Below, one piece after another: positions 36,244-45,519 of a stretch of 64,000 nt of DNA; the stretch's first letter is position 1; the number at the start of each line of letters is the position of its first letter. A program made the position numbers and the translations under genes. This stretch comes from Uruburuella testudinis (GTDB lineage Bacteria; Pseudomonadota; Gammaproteobacteria; Burkholderiales; Neisseriaceae): positions 682,001-746,000 of the forward strand of contig NZ_CP091508.1 in NCBI RefSeq assembly GCF_022870865.1, in the 5' to 3' direction. Below the pieces are notes generated by a model. The model saw nothing but the letters and a program-made list of their open reading frames with translations, was not told where the DNA came from and ran no database searches.

Positions 36244-36843
36244 ATGAAAATAGCAAAAATGGCGGCAATAGGCGTGTTTTCTTTGGTTTTGTCGGGCTGT
36301 TTTATGGCACAGAAATCTGAGCGGGTGCATAAACAGGAAGCGTATCAGCCGGCATCGGATGCGCGCTTGCGCCTTTACGGTGCTTACGGCAATCAAGAAA
36401 TCCGCCTGCACCGCAACAGCCGTTGTGCCGACTGGCAGCCGCAGGCCGGGCAACGGGTGCACAGCCGTTTTGTTAACGGTCTGCCCAGGCGGATTCGCAA
36501 TGAAGTGGTCGGTATGCCGGATACTGAACGCAGCGTGACGGCTGCCAAAGATAAAGGCATGGTATTGCGCGACTCTTATCGGGAATTTGTGGTTCCGGCC
36601 GGTAAGGCGCTGGTGCTGGACGCTTCCAAATCCATCACCACCGACAGCCGCCATCAAAGCTGCCGCACCGCCGTAAGTTTTGTGCCTAAGGCCGGCAAAG
36701 ATTATGAAGCGGCTTTTCGTTGGTTGAACAGAAGCTGCATTGTGGAAGTGTTTGAAATCGGCGCCAAGCCTGCCGGTAACGGTGTATATCCGCGGACAAT
36801 GCATCAGGTCGAACAATGCCGTGCGCCACGTACCAGTATTTAA
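36244..36843 (+). CDS. Hypothetical lipoprotein
   Basis: This 199-residue protein has a clear lipoprotein signal (basic MKIAK, hydrophobic core, lipobox LSGC at residues 16-19), so it is probably membrane-anchored and periplasm-facing. The mature part has four cysteines (SRCADW, QSCRTA, RSCIVE, EQCRAP) that could form two disulfides, and several basic patches. I recognise no named family. AAGGAG stands 6 bp before the ATG. It is monocistronic between repeats. Confidence 0.8.
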   Translation: MKIAKMAAIGVFSLVLSGCFMAQKSERVHKQEAYQPASDARLRLYGAYGNQEIRLHRNSRCADWQPQAGQRVHSRFVNGLPRRIRNEVVGMPDTERSVTAAKDKGMVLRDSYREFVVPAGKALVLDASKSITTDSRHQSCRTAVSFVPKAGKDYEAAFRWLNRSCIVEVFEIGAKPAGNGVYPRTMHQVEQCRAPRTSI

Positions 36844-36872
36844 GGCCTATTTAAAAAATATTCAGACGGCCT

Positions 36873-37012
36873 GAGACCTTTGCAAAATCCCTATCTTTGG
36901 CACATTTCTTCGTTATGCACTGCTCGAAATATTTCCTATATTATTGATATTTATGAGATTTTTGTGTTGACCTAGCTTCGAACTGTACTCAAATCTAGGG
37001 TTTTGCAAAGGC
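36873..37012. mobile_element. 140-bp MITE with GAGACCTTTGCAAAA ends
   Basis: GAGACCTTTGCAAAATCCCT at the left and AGGGTTTTGCAAAGGCC at the right form inverted ends of about 16 bp. The terminal motif is of the kind seen at ends of some IS5-superfamily insertion sequences (from memory). The inner 100 bp are AT-rich and non-coding. A DUS lies immediately outside each end. Confidence 0.6.
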
Positions 37013-37147
37013 CGTCTGAAAGCCATTCGAATCAAAAGATAATAGCTATGCAGAACAGTAGGCCGGCGATGCGGCAAATAAACGGCTGTATCCGGCAGGC
37101 TGGTGCAGTCGGGCTGTTTTTCGCATGGGTATGAAACCGGAAAGTTT

Positions 37148-37906
37148 ATGGATTTAAACCTTTACCAATACCTGCTGCTCGGCGTGCTGGGCATTGCCGC
37201 GGGTATCGTCAATATGATGGCAGGCGGCGGCTCCAACCTGATTTTGCCGGTGTTGATGATGTTTGGTGTGCCGGCCGATATCGCCAACGGCAGCAATCGC
37301 GTCGGCGTGTTGTTGCAGTCGGTTTCGGGGCTGTCGGGCTTTCGCAAGGCAGGCAAACTGCCGACGGAGGATTTGACGGCGATTTTGTGGCCGACACTGA
37401 TCGGCGGTTTGTGCGGCGCGTTGGTGGCTTCATTCGCGCCGGTGGCGGTGTTGAAACCGATGCTGCTGATAACCATGTTGTCGGTAGCGGCATTTACCTT
37501 TTTCAAACCCTCGGCGCTGGTGCATCAGCCGGGTGTGTTGCCGGTGAAGGTGGCTGATAACCCCAAGTCGCGCATCGCTTTATGGCTGGTGGGTTTGTAT
37601 GGCGGTTTTGTGCAGGCAGGGGCGGGCTTTGTGATGCTGCCGGTGTTGGCGGGGATGTTGCGCTATGATTTGGTGCGCGCCAATGCATTGAAAGTGTTTT
37701 GTACGCTCGGTTTTACGTTGGTATCGCTGGCTATTTTTATCTGGCGCGGGCAAGTGTGGTGGGACATTGGCCTGGTGCTGGCTGTCGGCAGCATCATCGG
37801 CGCCAAAATCGGCGTGAAAACCGCCATCAGCCTCAAGCCGGAAACCTTGCGCTGGATTTTGTTTGTGATGACTTTGGTGGCGGTGCTGATGGCGCTGTGG
37901 AAATAG
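37148..37906 (+). CDS. TauE/SafE family sulfite exporter-like permease
   Basis: The 252-residue inner-membrane protein has about eight hydrophobic helices in two related halves. The conserved family stretch GIAAGIVNMMAGGGSNLILP is in the first half, and GLYGGFVQAGAGFVMLPVL in the second half. Relatives export sulfite or organosulfonates; the substrate here cannot be told. The start at MDLNLYQ is preceded by GGAAAG. An amidase gene follows about 100 bp later. Confidence 0.88.
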   Translation: MDLNLYQYLLLGVLGIAAGIVNMMAGGGSNLILPVLMMFGVPADIANGSNRVGVLLQSVSGLSGFRKAGKLPTEDLTAILWPTLIGGLCGALVASFAPVAVLKPMLLITMLSVAAFTFFKPSALVHQPGVLPVKVADNPKSRIALWLVGLYGGFVQAGAGFVMLPVLAGMLRYDLVRANALKVFCTLGFTLVSLAIFIWRGQVWWDIGLVLAVGSIIGAKIGVKTAISLKPETLRWILFVMTLVAVLMALWK

Positions 37907-38004
37907 GGCAGCGGGCAGTGCAGAGAATGCCGTCAGGTGATGGTTCAAATGGGCATCAGAGGTTTTGAGGCCGTCTGAAAATATTGGGCTGAAAGGGGAA
38001 GGCC

Positions 38005-39495
38005 GTGCAGTTTCATGAATACTGTCGATACGATGCCGTCGGCTTGGCGCAGTTAATCCGTTGCGGCGAGGTGGCTGCCGATGAAGTGTTGCAGGCGGCA
38101 CTGGCGCGTTTGGATGAAGTCAACCCGTTGTTGAATCTGGCGGCGCAAGATTGCCGCGGGCGGGCGCAGGTATGGCGGATGCCGTCTGAAAATGCACCGC
38201 TTGCCGGGGTGCCGTTTGTGTTGAAAGATTTGCTGGCCGACTGGCAGGGTGTGCCCACTTTGTCGGGCTCACGCATGATGCGCGGCCATATCGCGCCGTG
38301 CAACAGTTATCTGGTGGATGCTTATGAGCGTGCCGGCTTGCGTATTTTTGCCAAAACCACCGTGCCGGAGTGGGGCTTGATGCCCTACACCGAATCTGAG
38401 CTGCACGGCATCAGCCGCAATCCGTGGGATGTGTCGCATACGCCCGGCGGCAGTAGCGGCGGCGCGGCGGCTGCGGTGGCGGCCGGGGTAGTGCCGGCGG
38501 CGCACGGCAGCGATGGCGGCGGTTCGATCCGCATTCCCGCCCACAACTGCGGTTTGTTCGGCCTCAAGCCCAGCCGCGGCCGCACCGACAGCGGCCCGTT
38601 GCTGAATGAGGGCTGGCAGGGCATGGTCGGCGAACATGTGCTCAGCCGTAGCGTGCGCGACAGCGCCCTGCTGCTGGATATTGCCGCGCAAACGCAGAAG
38701 CATGCGCTCTATGCCTGCCCCAAGGCTGAAATATCGTTTTCAGACGGCCTCAAGCAACCGCTTCGCCGTTTGAAAATTGCCTACTGCCGACAGCCGTGGT
38801 TGGGCGGCAGCGTGGATGAAGCTACACAGGCTGCGTTTGCGCACAGTCTGAAATTATTGGCCGATGCCGGTCATGAGCTGGAAGAAGCCGCCCCTGCTTT
38901 TGCCGATGCGGAAACATTGGGTCGGGCGATGTTGGTGCTGGTGGCGGCAGAAGCGGCCAAAATCCGCCTTCGAGTCGGCCAGGCGTTCGGGCGTAAGATA
39001 ACTTATCAGGAAGCGGAACCGGCCACTTGGGCGCTGATGGCTTACGGCAGCCAGATTGGTGCGGCCGAAGCATTGTGGTCGCGTGATGTGATGCTGGCTC
39101 AGCGTCGTGCCGCCATGGTGTTCCATCAACGCTATGATGTGTTGGCCACGCCGGTATGCCCGGTTTTAACGCCGAAAGTGGGGGCTTTGGCCGTGCCGCC
39201 GGAGCAGCTGCGGATCAGCCGTTTGCTGTTGGGCAGAATGAATTGGAGCCGGCTGCTGAAACATAACGCATGGGTTGACCGCCAAAGCCTGAAAGCATTG
39301 CAGTATATCGGCTTTACCGCGCCGTTTAATATGAGCGGCCAGCCGGCCATGAGCGTGCCGCTTTATTGGCATGAAAACCGTTTGCCGGTGGGCACGCAAT
39401 TTGCCGCAGCACACGGCAACGAGCAATTGCTGTTACAATTGGCGGCCGAATTGGAACAAATACAGCCGTGGGCGGATAAAATAGCGCCGCTGTAA
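38005..39495 (+). CDS. Amidase signature family hydrolase
   Basis: The 496-residue amidase has the Ser-cisSer-Lys triad visible as VLKDLLA (Lys), [19 protein letters not shown] (cis-Ser) and [18 protein letters not shown] (nucleophile Ser). It is not GatA by the surrounding sequence, and no gatB/C is near. The substrate is unknown. The start is GTG at 38005 with GGGGAAGG upstream. hisI follows 24 bp later, so they may share a transcript. An internal DUS (ATGCCGTCTGAA) encodes RMPSENA. Confidence 0.88.
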   Translation: MQFHEYCRYDAVGLAQLIRCGEVAADEVLQAALARLDEVNPLLNLAAQDCRGRAQVWRMPSENAPLAGVPFVLKDLLADWQGVPTLSGSRMMRGHIAPCNSYLVDAYERAGLRIFAKTTVPEWGLMPYTESELHGISRNPWDVSHTPGGSSGGAAAAVAAGVVPAAHGSDGGGSIRIPAHNCGLFGLKPSRGRTDSGPLLNEGWQGMVGEHVLSRSVRDSALLLDIAAQTQKHALYACPKAEISFSDGLKQPLRRLKIAYCRQPWLGGSVDEATQAAFAHSLKLLADAGHELEEAAPAFADAETLGRAMLVLVAAEAAKIRLRVGQAFGRKITYQEAEPATWALMAYGSQIGAAEALWSRDVMLAQRRAAMVFHQRYDVLATPVCPVLTPKVGALAVPPEQLRISRLLLGRMNWSRLLKHNAWVDRQSLKALQYIGFTAPFNMSGQPAMSVPLYWHENRLPVGTQFAAAHGNEQLLLQLAAELEQIQPWADKIAPL

Positions 39496-39518
39496 ACGGC
39501 CAAGCAAAGGATAAATCG

Positions 39519-39920
39519 ATGGATAACAACGCTTTATTGGCAGATGTGAAATTCGACAGCCAAGGGTTGGTGTGCGCCATTGCACAAGATGCGCAAACGC
39601 TGCGGGTATTGATGGTGGCGTGGATGAACGCCGACGCGCTGCAACAAACCGCCGCCACCGGTTTTGCCCACTATTACAGCCGCTCGCGCCAAAAGCAGTG
39701 GATGAAAGGCGAAGAATCGGGGCACACCCAGAAAGTGCGCGAGCTGCGTTTGGATTGTGACGGCGATGCGGTGATTATGCTGATTGAGCAAAAAGGCGGC
39801 ATCGCCTGCCATACCGGCCGTGAAAGCTGCTTTTACCGCGTGTGGCGTGACGGCGCGTGGCAGATTGTGGATGCGGTGATGAAAAACGAACAGGAAATTT
39901 ACGGCAGCAGCCACCATTGA
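39519..39920 (+). CDS. hisI: Phosphoribosyl-AMP cyclohydrolase
   Basis: The 133-residue enzyme opens the adenine ring of PR-AMP, the third step of histidine synthesis. Family motifs are [40 protein letters not shown] (metal Asp residues) and [11 protein letters not shown] (Zn cysteines). It is the stand-alone cyclohydrolase, with the pyrophosphatase as a separate gene next door. AAAGGAT precedes the ATG. Confidence 0.95.
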   Translation: MDNNALLADVKFDSQGLVCAIAQDAQTLRVLMVAWMNADALQQTAATGFAHYYSRSRQKQWMKGEESGHTQKVRELRLDCDGDAVIMLIEQKGGIACHTGRESCFYRVWRDGAWQIVDAVMKNEQEIYGSSHH

Positions 39921-39945
39921 GGCCGTCTGAAAACAGGTAGGTAAA

Positions 39946-40266
39946 ATGAGCGAAGTATTGACGCAGATTCAGAATGTTATCGACAGCCGTAAAGGTGCAG
40001 ACCCCGAAAGCTCTTATGTGGCACAGTTGCTGCACAAAGGCGAAGACAAGATTCTGAAAAAAGTGATTGAAGAAGCCGGTGAAGTGCTGATGGCTTCGAA
40101 AGACGGTGGCGGCGAACATTTGGTGTATGAAACCGCTGATTTGTGGTTTCACAGCATGGTGCTGTTGGCGCACCACGGCCTGCACGTTGAAGAGGTGGTG
40201 AGCGAGCTGGCCAGAAGGCAGGGCTTATCGGGGCTGGCTGAAAAAGCGGCGCGACAAGACGGCTGA
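39946..40266 (+). CDS. hisE: Phosphoribosyl-ATP pyrophosphatase
   Basis: The 106-residue all-alpha MazG-like enzyme hydrolyses PR-ATP to PR-AMP, directly before HisI. The conserved [20 protein letters not shown] and [15 protein letters not shown] supply the acidic metal-binding residues. It follows hisI after 25 bp, with a DUS in the gap, and is likely in the same operon. Confidence 0.94.
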   Translation: MSEVLTQIQNVIDSRKGADPESSYVAQLLHKGEDKILKKVIEEAGEVLMASKDGGGEHLVYETADLWFHSMVLLAHHGLHVEEVVSELARRQGLSGLAEKAARQDG

Positions 40267-40465
40267 AGTGTATTAGAATCGGCCTGACAGTATGATAAAG
40301 GGCAGTCTTTTCAGACGGCCTCAAGCTTTTTCAGGCGGTTTGTAATCGATTTAAGCTGAATCGCCGCCGGCGCGGAATCGCTGCCGGTCGGCGCAAAAAA
40401 GCCTGCAAAATATGCGCCGCCGGCAGCTTCAGGCTGCGGGCGGATGGCCATAGAGAGAGAATGAA

Positions 40466-40789
40466 ATGAGCGACTGTATTTTCTGCAAAATAGCCGACAA
40501 GCAAATTCCTGCTGCGGTGGTGTATGAAGACGGCGACATGTTGTGTTTTAAAGACATCCAGCCTGCCGCGCCCGTACATCTGCTGCTGATTCCGAAAAAG
40601 CATATTGATTCGCTGGCACATGTGCAGGCGGAAGATGGCGGTTTGATGGCGAAAATGATGCTGAAAGTGCCTGAAATCGCCGAAGCCAACGGTTTGACAC
40701 ACGGTTTTAAAACCCAAATCAACACCGGCAAGGGCGGCGGGCAGGAAGTGTTTCACCTGCACATCCATATTTTGGGGCGCCCGGCTTAA
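40466..40789 (+). CDS. hinT: HIT family purine nucleoside phosphoramidase
   Basis: The 107-residue histidine triad protein has the catalytic HLHIHILG near the C-terminus. CIFCKIADKQIPAAVVYED is at the N-terminus, the usual HinT start. It hydrolyses AMP-linked phosphoramidates. The gene sits between hisE and tatA; I see no obvious functional tie. About 200 bp upstream are GC-rich without a gene. Confidence 0.93.
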   Translation: MSDCIFCKIADKQIPAAVVYEDGDMLCFKDIQPAAPVHLLLIPKKHIDSLAHVQAEDGGLMAKMMLKVPEIAEANGLTHGFKTQINTGKGGGQEVFHLHIHILGRPA

Positions 40790-40967
40790 GGTTTTTTTAA
40801 CGTTGGCCTTATGGGCGCTTTTGCCCTTGCAAATGCAGATGCGGGGTAAAAATTCAGCAGGCAGCAGGGCGGGGTTTTTGTCATCAAAAGCCGCTATGCC
40901 GGCGTGTTGGCACTGGTCTGATGCAGGCCGTCTGAAACATTTGATTGTAAATAAAAGGATTTGAAAC

Positions 40968-41174
40968 ATGGGCAGCTTTTCTATTTGGCATTGGGTGATT
41001 GTGTTGGTGATTGTGGTGCTGGTGTTCGGCACCAAGAAACTGCGCAATGTCGGCAAAGATTTGGGTGGTGCGGTGCACGATTTCAAACAGGGCCTGAATG
41101 AAGGCGAGGGCGATAAAGCCAAAAAAGATGTGATTGAGCACGAAAAAGACAAAGACGAAAACAAGCCGGTTTAA
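40968..41174 (+). CDS. tatA: Sec-independent translocase subunit TatA
   Basis: The 68-residue protein has a single N-terminal membrane helix ([15 protein letters not shown]), then the conserved F-G hinge ([15 protein letters not shown]) and a charged amphipathic tail. It polymerises to form the pore that exports folded proteins. AAAGGAT precedes the ATG. tatB starts 3 bp after the stop, so tatABC is an operon. Confidence 0.94.
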   Translation: MGSFSIWHWVIVLVIVVLVFGTKKLRNVGKDLGGAVHDFKQGLNEGEGDKAKKDVIEHEKDKDENKPV

Positions 41175-41177
41175 ATC

Positions 41178-41735
41178 ATGTTTGATTTTGGCTTTAGCGA
41201 GCTGATGCTGATCGGCGTGCTGGCGTTAATTGTGCTCGGCCCCGACAGATTGCCGAAAGCGGCGCGCAGCGCCGGTAATTTGATTGGGCGCGTGCAACGT
41301 ATGGTCAGCAGCGTGAAGCAGGAGCTGAGTGCGCAGCTGGATATGGAAGAATTGCGCCGTGCCAAAAATGAATTTGAGGCCACGGCTGATTCGGTGCGCA
41401 CGGAGCTTAAAAATCTCGGCGAGCAGACGCAGGAAGAGTTAAGCGGCATTCAGGAAGAATTAAACGAGCTTTCAGACGGCCTCGAACAACGCCCTGCGTG
41501 GGAGCGCCTGCCCCAACAGCGCACACCGGCCGATTTCGGCGTGGATCACAAAGGCGAGCCGCTGCATTCGGCGCAAGATGCTGCGTGGGCAGAATATTTA
41601 ATGCCGTCTGAAGCGCCGGCACCTGCCGCGCACGGTTTTCAGACGGCCTCGTTGCGCCAGCAGGCCATGCGGCGCAAGCGTGATATGCGCCCGCGCTACC
41701 GTCCCAAACCGCAGTTGCGCGTGCGCAAGAAGTGA
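41178..41735 (+). CDS. tatB: Sec-independent translocase subunit TatB
   Basis: The 185-residue protein has the family N-terminus MFDFGFSELMLIGVLALIVLG, then GPDRLPKAARSAG and a long amphipathic helix region to about residue 95. The remaining tail is Pro/Arg-rich. Three coding DUS lie in it (about 41468, 41600 and 41637), encoding LSDGL, MPSEA and FQTAS. With TatC it recognises twin-arginine signal peptides. It lies 7 bp before tatC. Confidence 0.93.
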   Translation: MFDFGFSELMLIGVLALIVLGPDRLPKAARSAGNLIGRVQRMVSSVKQELSAQLDMEELRRAKNEFEATADSVRTELKNLGEQTQEELSGIQEELNELSDGLEQRPAWERLPQQRTPADFGVDHKGEPLHSAQDAAWAEYLMPSEAPAPAAHGFQTASLRQQAMRRKRDMRPRYRPKPQLRVRKK

Positions 41736-41742
41736 GTAAACG

Positions 41743-42501
41743 GTGTCTGAAGAATTACAACAACCCACCCAACCGCTGGTTGAACACCTGCTGGAACTGC
41801 GCCGCCGCCTGATGTGGATGGTGGGCGGTATTTTACTGTGCTTTCTGGCGCTGATTCCGTTTGCCCAGCGGCTCTATACGTTTGTTGCCCAGCCGCTGAT
41901 GGCAACTTTGCCCGCGGGCACCAGCATGATTGCCATTGATGTGATTGCACCGTTTTTTGTGCCGGTGAAAGTGACGCTGATGGTGGCTTTTTTGCTGTCG
42001 CTGCCCAATACGCTGTATCAGATGTGGGCATTTGTTGCCCCGGCGCTGTATCAGAATGAAAAAAAGCTGATTACACCGCTGGTGCTTTCCAGCGTGATTT
42101 TGTTTTTTGCCGGTATGGCGTTTGCCTATTATCTGGTGTTCCCTGTTATTTTTCAGTTTTTGGCGGGGGTAACGCCCGACGGGGTCAGTATGACCACCGA
42201 TATTGATAAATATCTGTCGTTTATTCTCGGCATGTTTGTGGCTTTTGGCGCCACGTTTGAGGTGCCGATTGTGGTGGTGCTGCTCAACCGCATGGGTGTG
42301 GTATCGCGCGAACAGCTTAAAGCCGCACGGCCTTATGTGATTGTGGGCGCGTTTGTGGTGGCGGCGGTTATCACGCCGCCTGATGTGATTTCGCAAGTGT
42401 TGCTGGCGGTGCCGCTGATTGTTTTATATGAAGCGGGTTTGTGGTTTTGCCGTTTTGTCACGCCGCTGGAAAAGCGTGGTGGCGCAGAAGCGGCCGAATA
42501 A
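41743..42501 (+). CDS. tatC: Sec-independent translocase subunit TatC
   Basis: The 252-residue inner-membrane protein has six hydrophobic helices. QPLVEHLLELRRRLMW is the conserved cytoplasmic N-terminus, which docks the twin-arginine signal. TLYQMWAFVAPALYQNEKK and a Glu in the GATFEVPIVVVLL helix are further marks. The start codon is GTG at 41743. It completes the tatABC operon. Confidence 0.95.
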   Translation: MSEELQQPTQPLVEHLLELRRRLMWMVGGILLCFLALIPFAQRLYTFVAQPLMATLPAGTSMIAIDVIAPFFVPVKVTLMVAFLLSLPNTLYQMWAFVAPALYQNEKKLITPLVLSSVILFFAGMAFAYYLVFPVIFQFLAGVTPDGVSMTTDIDKYLSFILGMFVAFGATFEVPIVVVLLNRMGVVSREQLKAARPYVIVGAFVVAAVITPPDVISQVLLAVPLIVLYEAGLWFCRFVTPLEKRGGAEAAE

Positions 42502-42600
42502 GGCCGGTGCCGTTTGGTGCCTGAAGCGCTCAGGTGCTGCAAACAGCCGGAATGAATCAGCTGCGGCCGGTTTGTTCCGGCTGTTTGGCGGATAGAACTA

Positions 42601-42730
42601 GGGTATCCTTATGTGTCGATTTATAGGTGCTTTTTGCCCCTGAAAATGCATCTGCTGCGTTAAAAAGCCTCGTAAGATGCTCAATCTTACTGCGGTTTTG
42701 GCCTGGCATTGATATCTTCAGAGCAAAAGC
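42601..42730. repeat. Family B repeat
   Basis: GCCCCTGAAAATGCATCTGC, then TGCGTTAAAAAGCCTCGTAA, and GGCCTGGCATTG closely match 36039-36115. The outer ends are degenerate. Confidence 0.6.
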
Positions 42731-42829
42731 AGCATGCCCTAAGCCCTTTGAAAAAGCGGAATCTGTTTTCAGACGGCCTGATATTCGTATGATGATCGGC
42801 GTGAGCGGCGTTCAAGTGATACAGCCGTT

Positions 42830-42918
42830 TATAGAGTGGAATGAGGAAAGAAGTGATGCAAGGCAGCCAGCCTCAAGGTGCAGTAACGCCGTAGCACTTA
42901 ATCATTCATTTCACTATA
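42830..42918. repeat. Family C repeat, 89 bp with TATAG...CTATA ends
   Basis: TATAGAGTGGAATGAGGAAA at the left and TCATTCATTTCACTATA at the right are imperfect inverted ends around an inner AAGGTGCAGTAACGCCGTAG. The second copy in the window is 23675-23776. Confidence 0.6.
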
Positions 42919-43102
42919 ACAGTAAACGGACAGCGTTGGCTGAACCATGCCTGCTGTTGTGATGCCGGTTCATTTTTTGAGTGGATATGATTTCACTTTC
43001 AATATTTCATATTTATGATGCGGCATATATATTGGAAACCAATGGGAGAACAGGCCGTCTGAAAAGGCATTGAATCGTTTCAGACGGCCTAAAATATTTG
43101 AT

Positions 43103-43474
43103 ATGACTATTCTTAAACCGAATTACCCACACTGGTCGCACACCGCGGCGGTTGTCAGCCTGGTCGGGCTGATTGCCGTCAGTTTGGCTTGGGAATTGTG
43201 GCTGGCTCCTCTGCGCCCGGGCGGGTCGTGGCTGGCCTTGAAAGCCTTGCCTTTATGCCTGCCGCTGGCGGGAATTTTGAAAGGACGGGTGTATACATTT
43301 CAGTGGACCTGCCTGCTGGTGCTGGCTTATTTTGCTGAAGCGGTGATGCGGTTGTTTGATGTTGCTTCTGCCAGCCGTTGGTGTGCGGCGGTGGCGTTGG
43401 TGTGCAGCGTGGTGTTGTTTGTATCCTGCCTGGCTTTCGTTAAGCACAGCAGAAAGGCGGTGCAGCATGTTTAG
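43103..43474 (+). CDS. DUF2069 family membrane protein
   Basis: The 123-residue protein has about four hydrophobic helices. WELWLAPLRPGGSWLALKALPLCLPL and the TFQWTCLLVLAYFAEAV region are typical of DUF2069, a family of unknown function common in beta- and gammaproteobacteria. ATG 43103 follows a DUS pair. Its 3' end overlaps the pglL start by 8 bp, so the two are translationally coupled. Confidence 0.8.
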   Translation: MTILKPNYPHWSHTAAVVSLVGLIAVSLAWELWLAPLRPGGSWLALKALPLCLPLAGILKGRVYTFQWTCLLVLAYFAEAVMRLFDVASASRWCAAVALVCSVVLFVSCLAFVKHSRKAVQHV

Positions 43475-45302
43475 CCGTGCCCATATTTTGCCGGCGGTGC
43501 CTGATGGCCGTGATACGGTGTGGGATTGGCGCTTGTGGCCGTTGTGGTTTTGCTTTGCGCTAATCGGCGTGGTGCCGTTTTTGTCACTTTATCGGGTGGG
43601 GCCGTTGTCGAGCTTTTATCTGGAAGCAGGCTCGCTGTTGGGCGCGGTGCTGCTGTTGCTGTTGTCTGCAATCGAAGGCCGTCTGAATGTGAAATTGCCT
43701 GCGGTCAGCCTATATTTGCTGGTGTTGGCGGTGTTTTGGTGGATGCAGGCACGGGTGATGGGTTTGGTGTTCCCGGGCATGAGCGATATGGCGGTGTGGG
43801 CGTTTATTATTTTGGCGCTGGCCGCTTGGGCATGCCGGGGTTGGGTGGCTGCTTTCGGCCAAGATCGGGTGGCAGCGGTGTTTGCCTGGGCTTTGGTAAT
43901 CGGCGCATCGTTGCAGGCGGTGGTGGCGCTGATGCAGTTTACCGGTTGGGCGGGCGCCGATTTTTTGCGCGGCATTATTGCCTACCGCGGCCTGCGTGAA
44001 GTGAGCGGCCAGCTCGGGCAGCGCAATCACTTGGGCCATTATCTGATGTGGGGCGTATTGGCCGCAGCCTATTTGTGGTCGCAGCGGCGCCTGCCGGGGT
44101 GGTTGGGTGTGTTGTTGGTGTCGGCATTGGCGGCGGCATTGGGTTTGGTGAATTCGCGCACAATTTTTACTTATGTGGCGGGGGTGGCGCTGTGGCTGCC
44201 TTTTTGGCGCTGGCATGCCGGCCGTGCCGGCGGCCGTGTGGTGTGGATTATGGCGTTTGCCTTGCTGGCAGTGGCGGTGGTGCAGCTTGCCATGGGTCCG
44301 GTGCTGTCTTGGTTGGCCGGTGTGGAATATGACACGGCATTGGCCAGGGTTGAGGGCAGCAGTTTTGCCATGTCTGCCCGCGATATCGAGTGGCGCAAGG
44401 CCTGGCAGGCATTTTTGGCGGCGCCGCTGTGGGGGTATGGCTGGGGCGGTTATGCGTTGCAGGGCTTTTTGCTCAACATCTCGCCGCAAGGCTACAACAG
44501 CAATCATTTGAATGTATTGTTTACCCATGCCCACAATATTGTGTTGCAATTGCTGGTGGAAGTGGGCTTAATCGGCACGCTGTTGGTAGCGGGTGGTTTT
44601 GTGGCGGCAATATGGCGTATGCTTCGGCAGCCTGCAAATGAGGCCTCGTTATTGCTGCCGGCGATGATGACTGTGTCGCTCTGCCACAGCATGCTTGAAT
44701 ATCCGCTTTGGTATATTTATTTTCTCACGCCGTTTGTGTTGATGATGAGCCTTTCGCCTGCACGTGAAGGCGATGCGGCCGGCAGGGTTTATGCACGCTG
44801 GCAAAACCGCAGTGGTGTGGTGCTGGCCTTATTACTGATGGCCGGTATCGCCCGCTTGGGCTGGGTGTATCATGATCTGACCGGGTTTGACCGCCAGCTT
44901 AAAAGCGATACTGCCGGTGAGGCGGCGGCAAAAGTGGCAGGTTTGCGCAAAATTGCCGCAACCGAACCAATGTTGCGCTATTATGCATTGCTCTCGCTCA
45001 CCCGGCGGATTGATCCGGCAGCGGCAAGTGTGTATCCGTGGGCGGATGCGGCGGCGGAAGAAGCGCTGGTATTTAGGCCGTATGCCAATGCTTACCAAGT
45101 GGGGCTATACCGCTACCGCCGCGGCGACCGGCAAGCGGCAGAGGCATGGATGCGGCAGGTGTATGCTTATTATCCTTATATGTTGCCGTTTTACAGCGGC
45201 AAAATACGCAGCAACAGCGCATTGTCGGGGTTGCAGCCTGATTTAGATACCGCTTGCACCGCTTTCCGTAAAATCGACGGCTCGGCCAAGCCTTGCCGGT
45301 AA
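43467..45302 (+). CDS. pglL: O-oligosaccharyltransferase PglL (O-antigen ligase superfamily)
   Basis: The 611-residue inner-membrane enzyme moves lipid-linked glycan onto Ser-rich regions of periplasmic proteins such as pilin. The first 470 residues are a series of membrane helices. The large periplasmic loop region has the Wzy_C/PglL pattern GQLGQRNHLGHYLMWG and later NISPQGYNSNHLNVLFTHAHNIVLQL. A soluble helical C-terminal part (about 490-611) follows, as in PglL_A/Wzy_C_2 proteins. The start at 43467 overlaps the DUF2069 stop. WaaL ligase is the alternative, but the C-terminal domain favours PglL. Confidence 0.85.
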   Translation: MFSRAHILPAVPDGRDTVWDWRLWPLWFCFALIGVVPFLSLYRVGPLSSFYLEAGSLLGAVLLLLLSAIEGRLNVKLPAVSLYLLVLAVFWWMQARVMGLVFPGMSDMAVWAFIILALAAWACRGWVAAFGQDRVAAVFAWALVIGASLQAVVALMQFTGWAGADFLRGIIAYRGLREVSGQLGQRNHLGHYLMWGVLAAAYLWSQRRLPGWLGVLLVSALAAALGLVNSRTIFTYVAGVALWLPFWRWHAGRAGGRVVWIMAFALLAVAVVQLAMGPVLSWLAGVEYDTALARVEGSSFAMSARDIEWRKAWQAFLAAPLWGYGWGGYALQGFLLNISPQGYNSNHLNVLFTHAHNIVLQLLVEVGLIGTLLVAGGFVAAIWRMLRQPANEASLLLPAMMTVSLCHSMLEYPLWYIYFLTPFVLMMSLSPAREGDAAGRVYARWQNRSGVVLALLLMAGIARLGWVYHDLTGFDRQLKSDTAGEAAAKVAGLRKIAATEPMLRYYALLSLTRRIDPAAASVYPWADAAAEEALVFRPYANAYQVGLYRYRRGDRQAAEAWMRQVYAYYPYMLPFYSGKIRSNSALSGLQPDLDTACTAFRKIDGSAKPCR

Positions 45303-45519
45303 ATGAAAAAAGTGTGCAAAATAAACCGATTGGCTTTGACTCGGGCAGGCAAAATCGGCCGGCTTGAAATGTAAAGGCCGTTGCGCCCATTGCAAAAAAG
45401 CGCAAAAGCCAAGAAACACATGCTATCAATGAAACTGATTTGCGTGTTAAGATTGCTTTTAAGTGCCGCATTGCATACGCTGCGGACGCATCACGACAAG
45501 ACTACAAAAAGGATAAATC

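Larger units (their letters stand above)
42502..43102. other. Repeat-filled intergenic region after tatC
   Basis: The 600 bp hold a family-B repeat (about 42601-42730), a family-C repeat (42830-42918) and a fragment of the Correia-like inner sequence (ACAGCGTTGGCTGAACC, near 42932). Several DUS are also present. I see no gene. Confidence 0.6.

Noticed and set aside
38005..39495. Amidase as GatA of the Asp/Glu-tRNA amidotransferase
   Set aside because: It lacks GatA-specific blocks outside the triad, and gatC/gatB are not adjacent.
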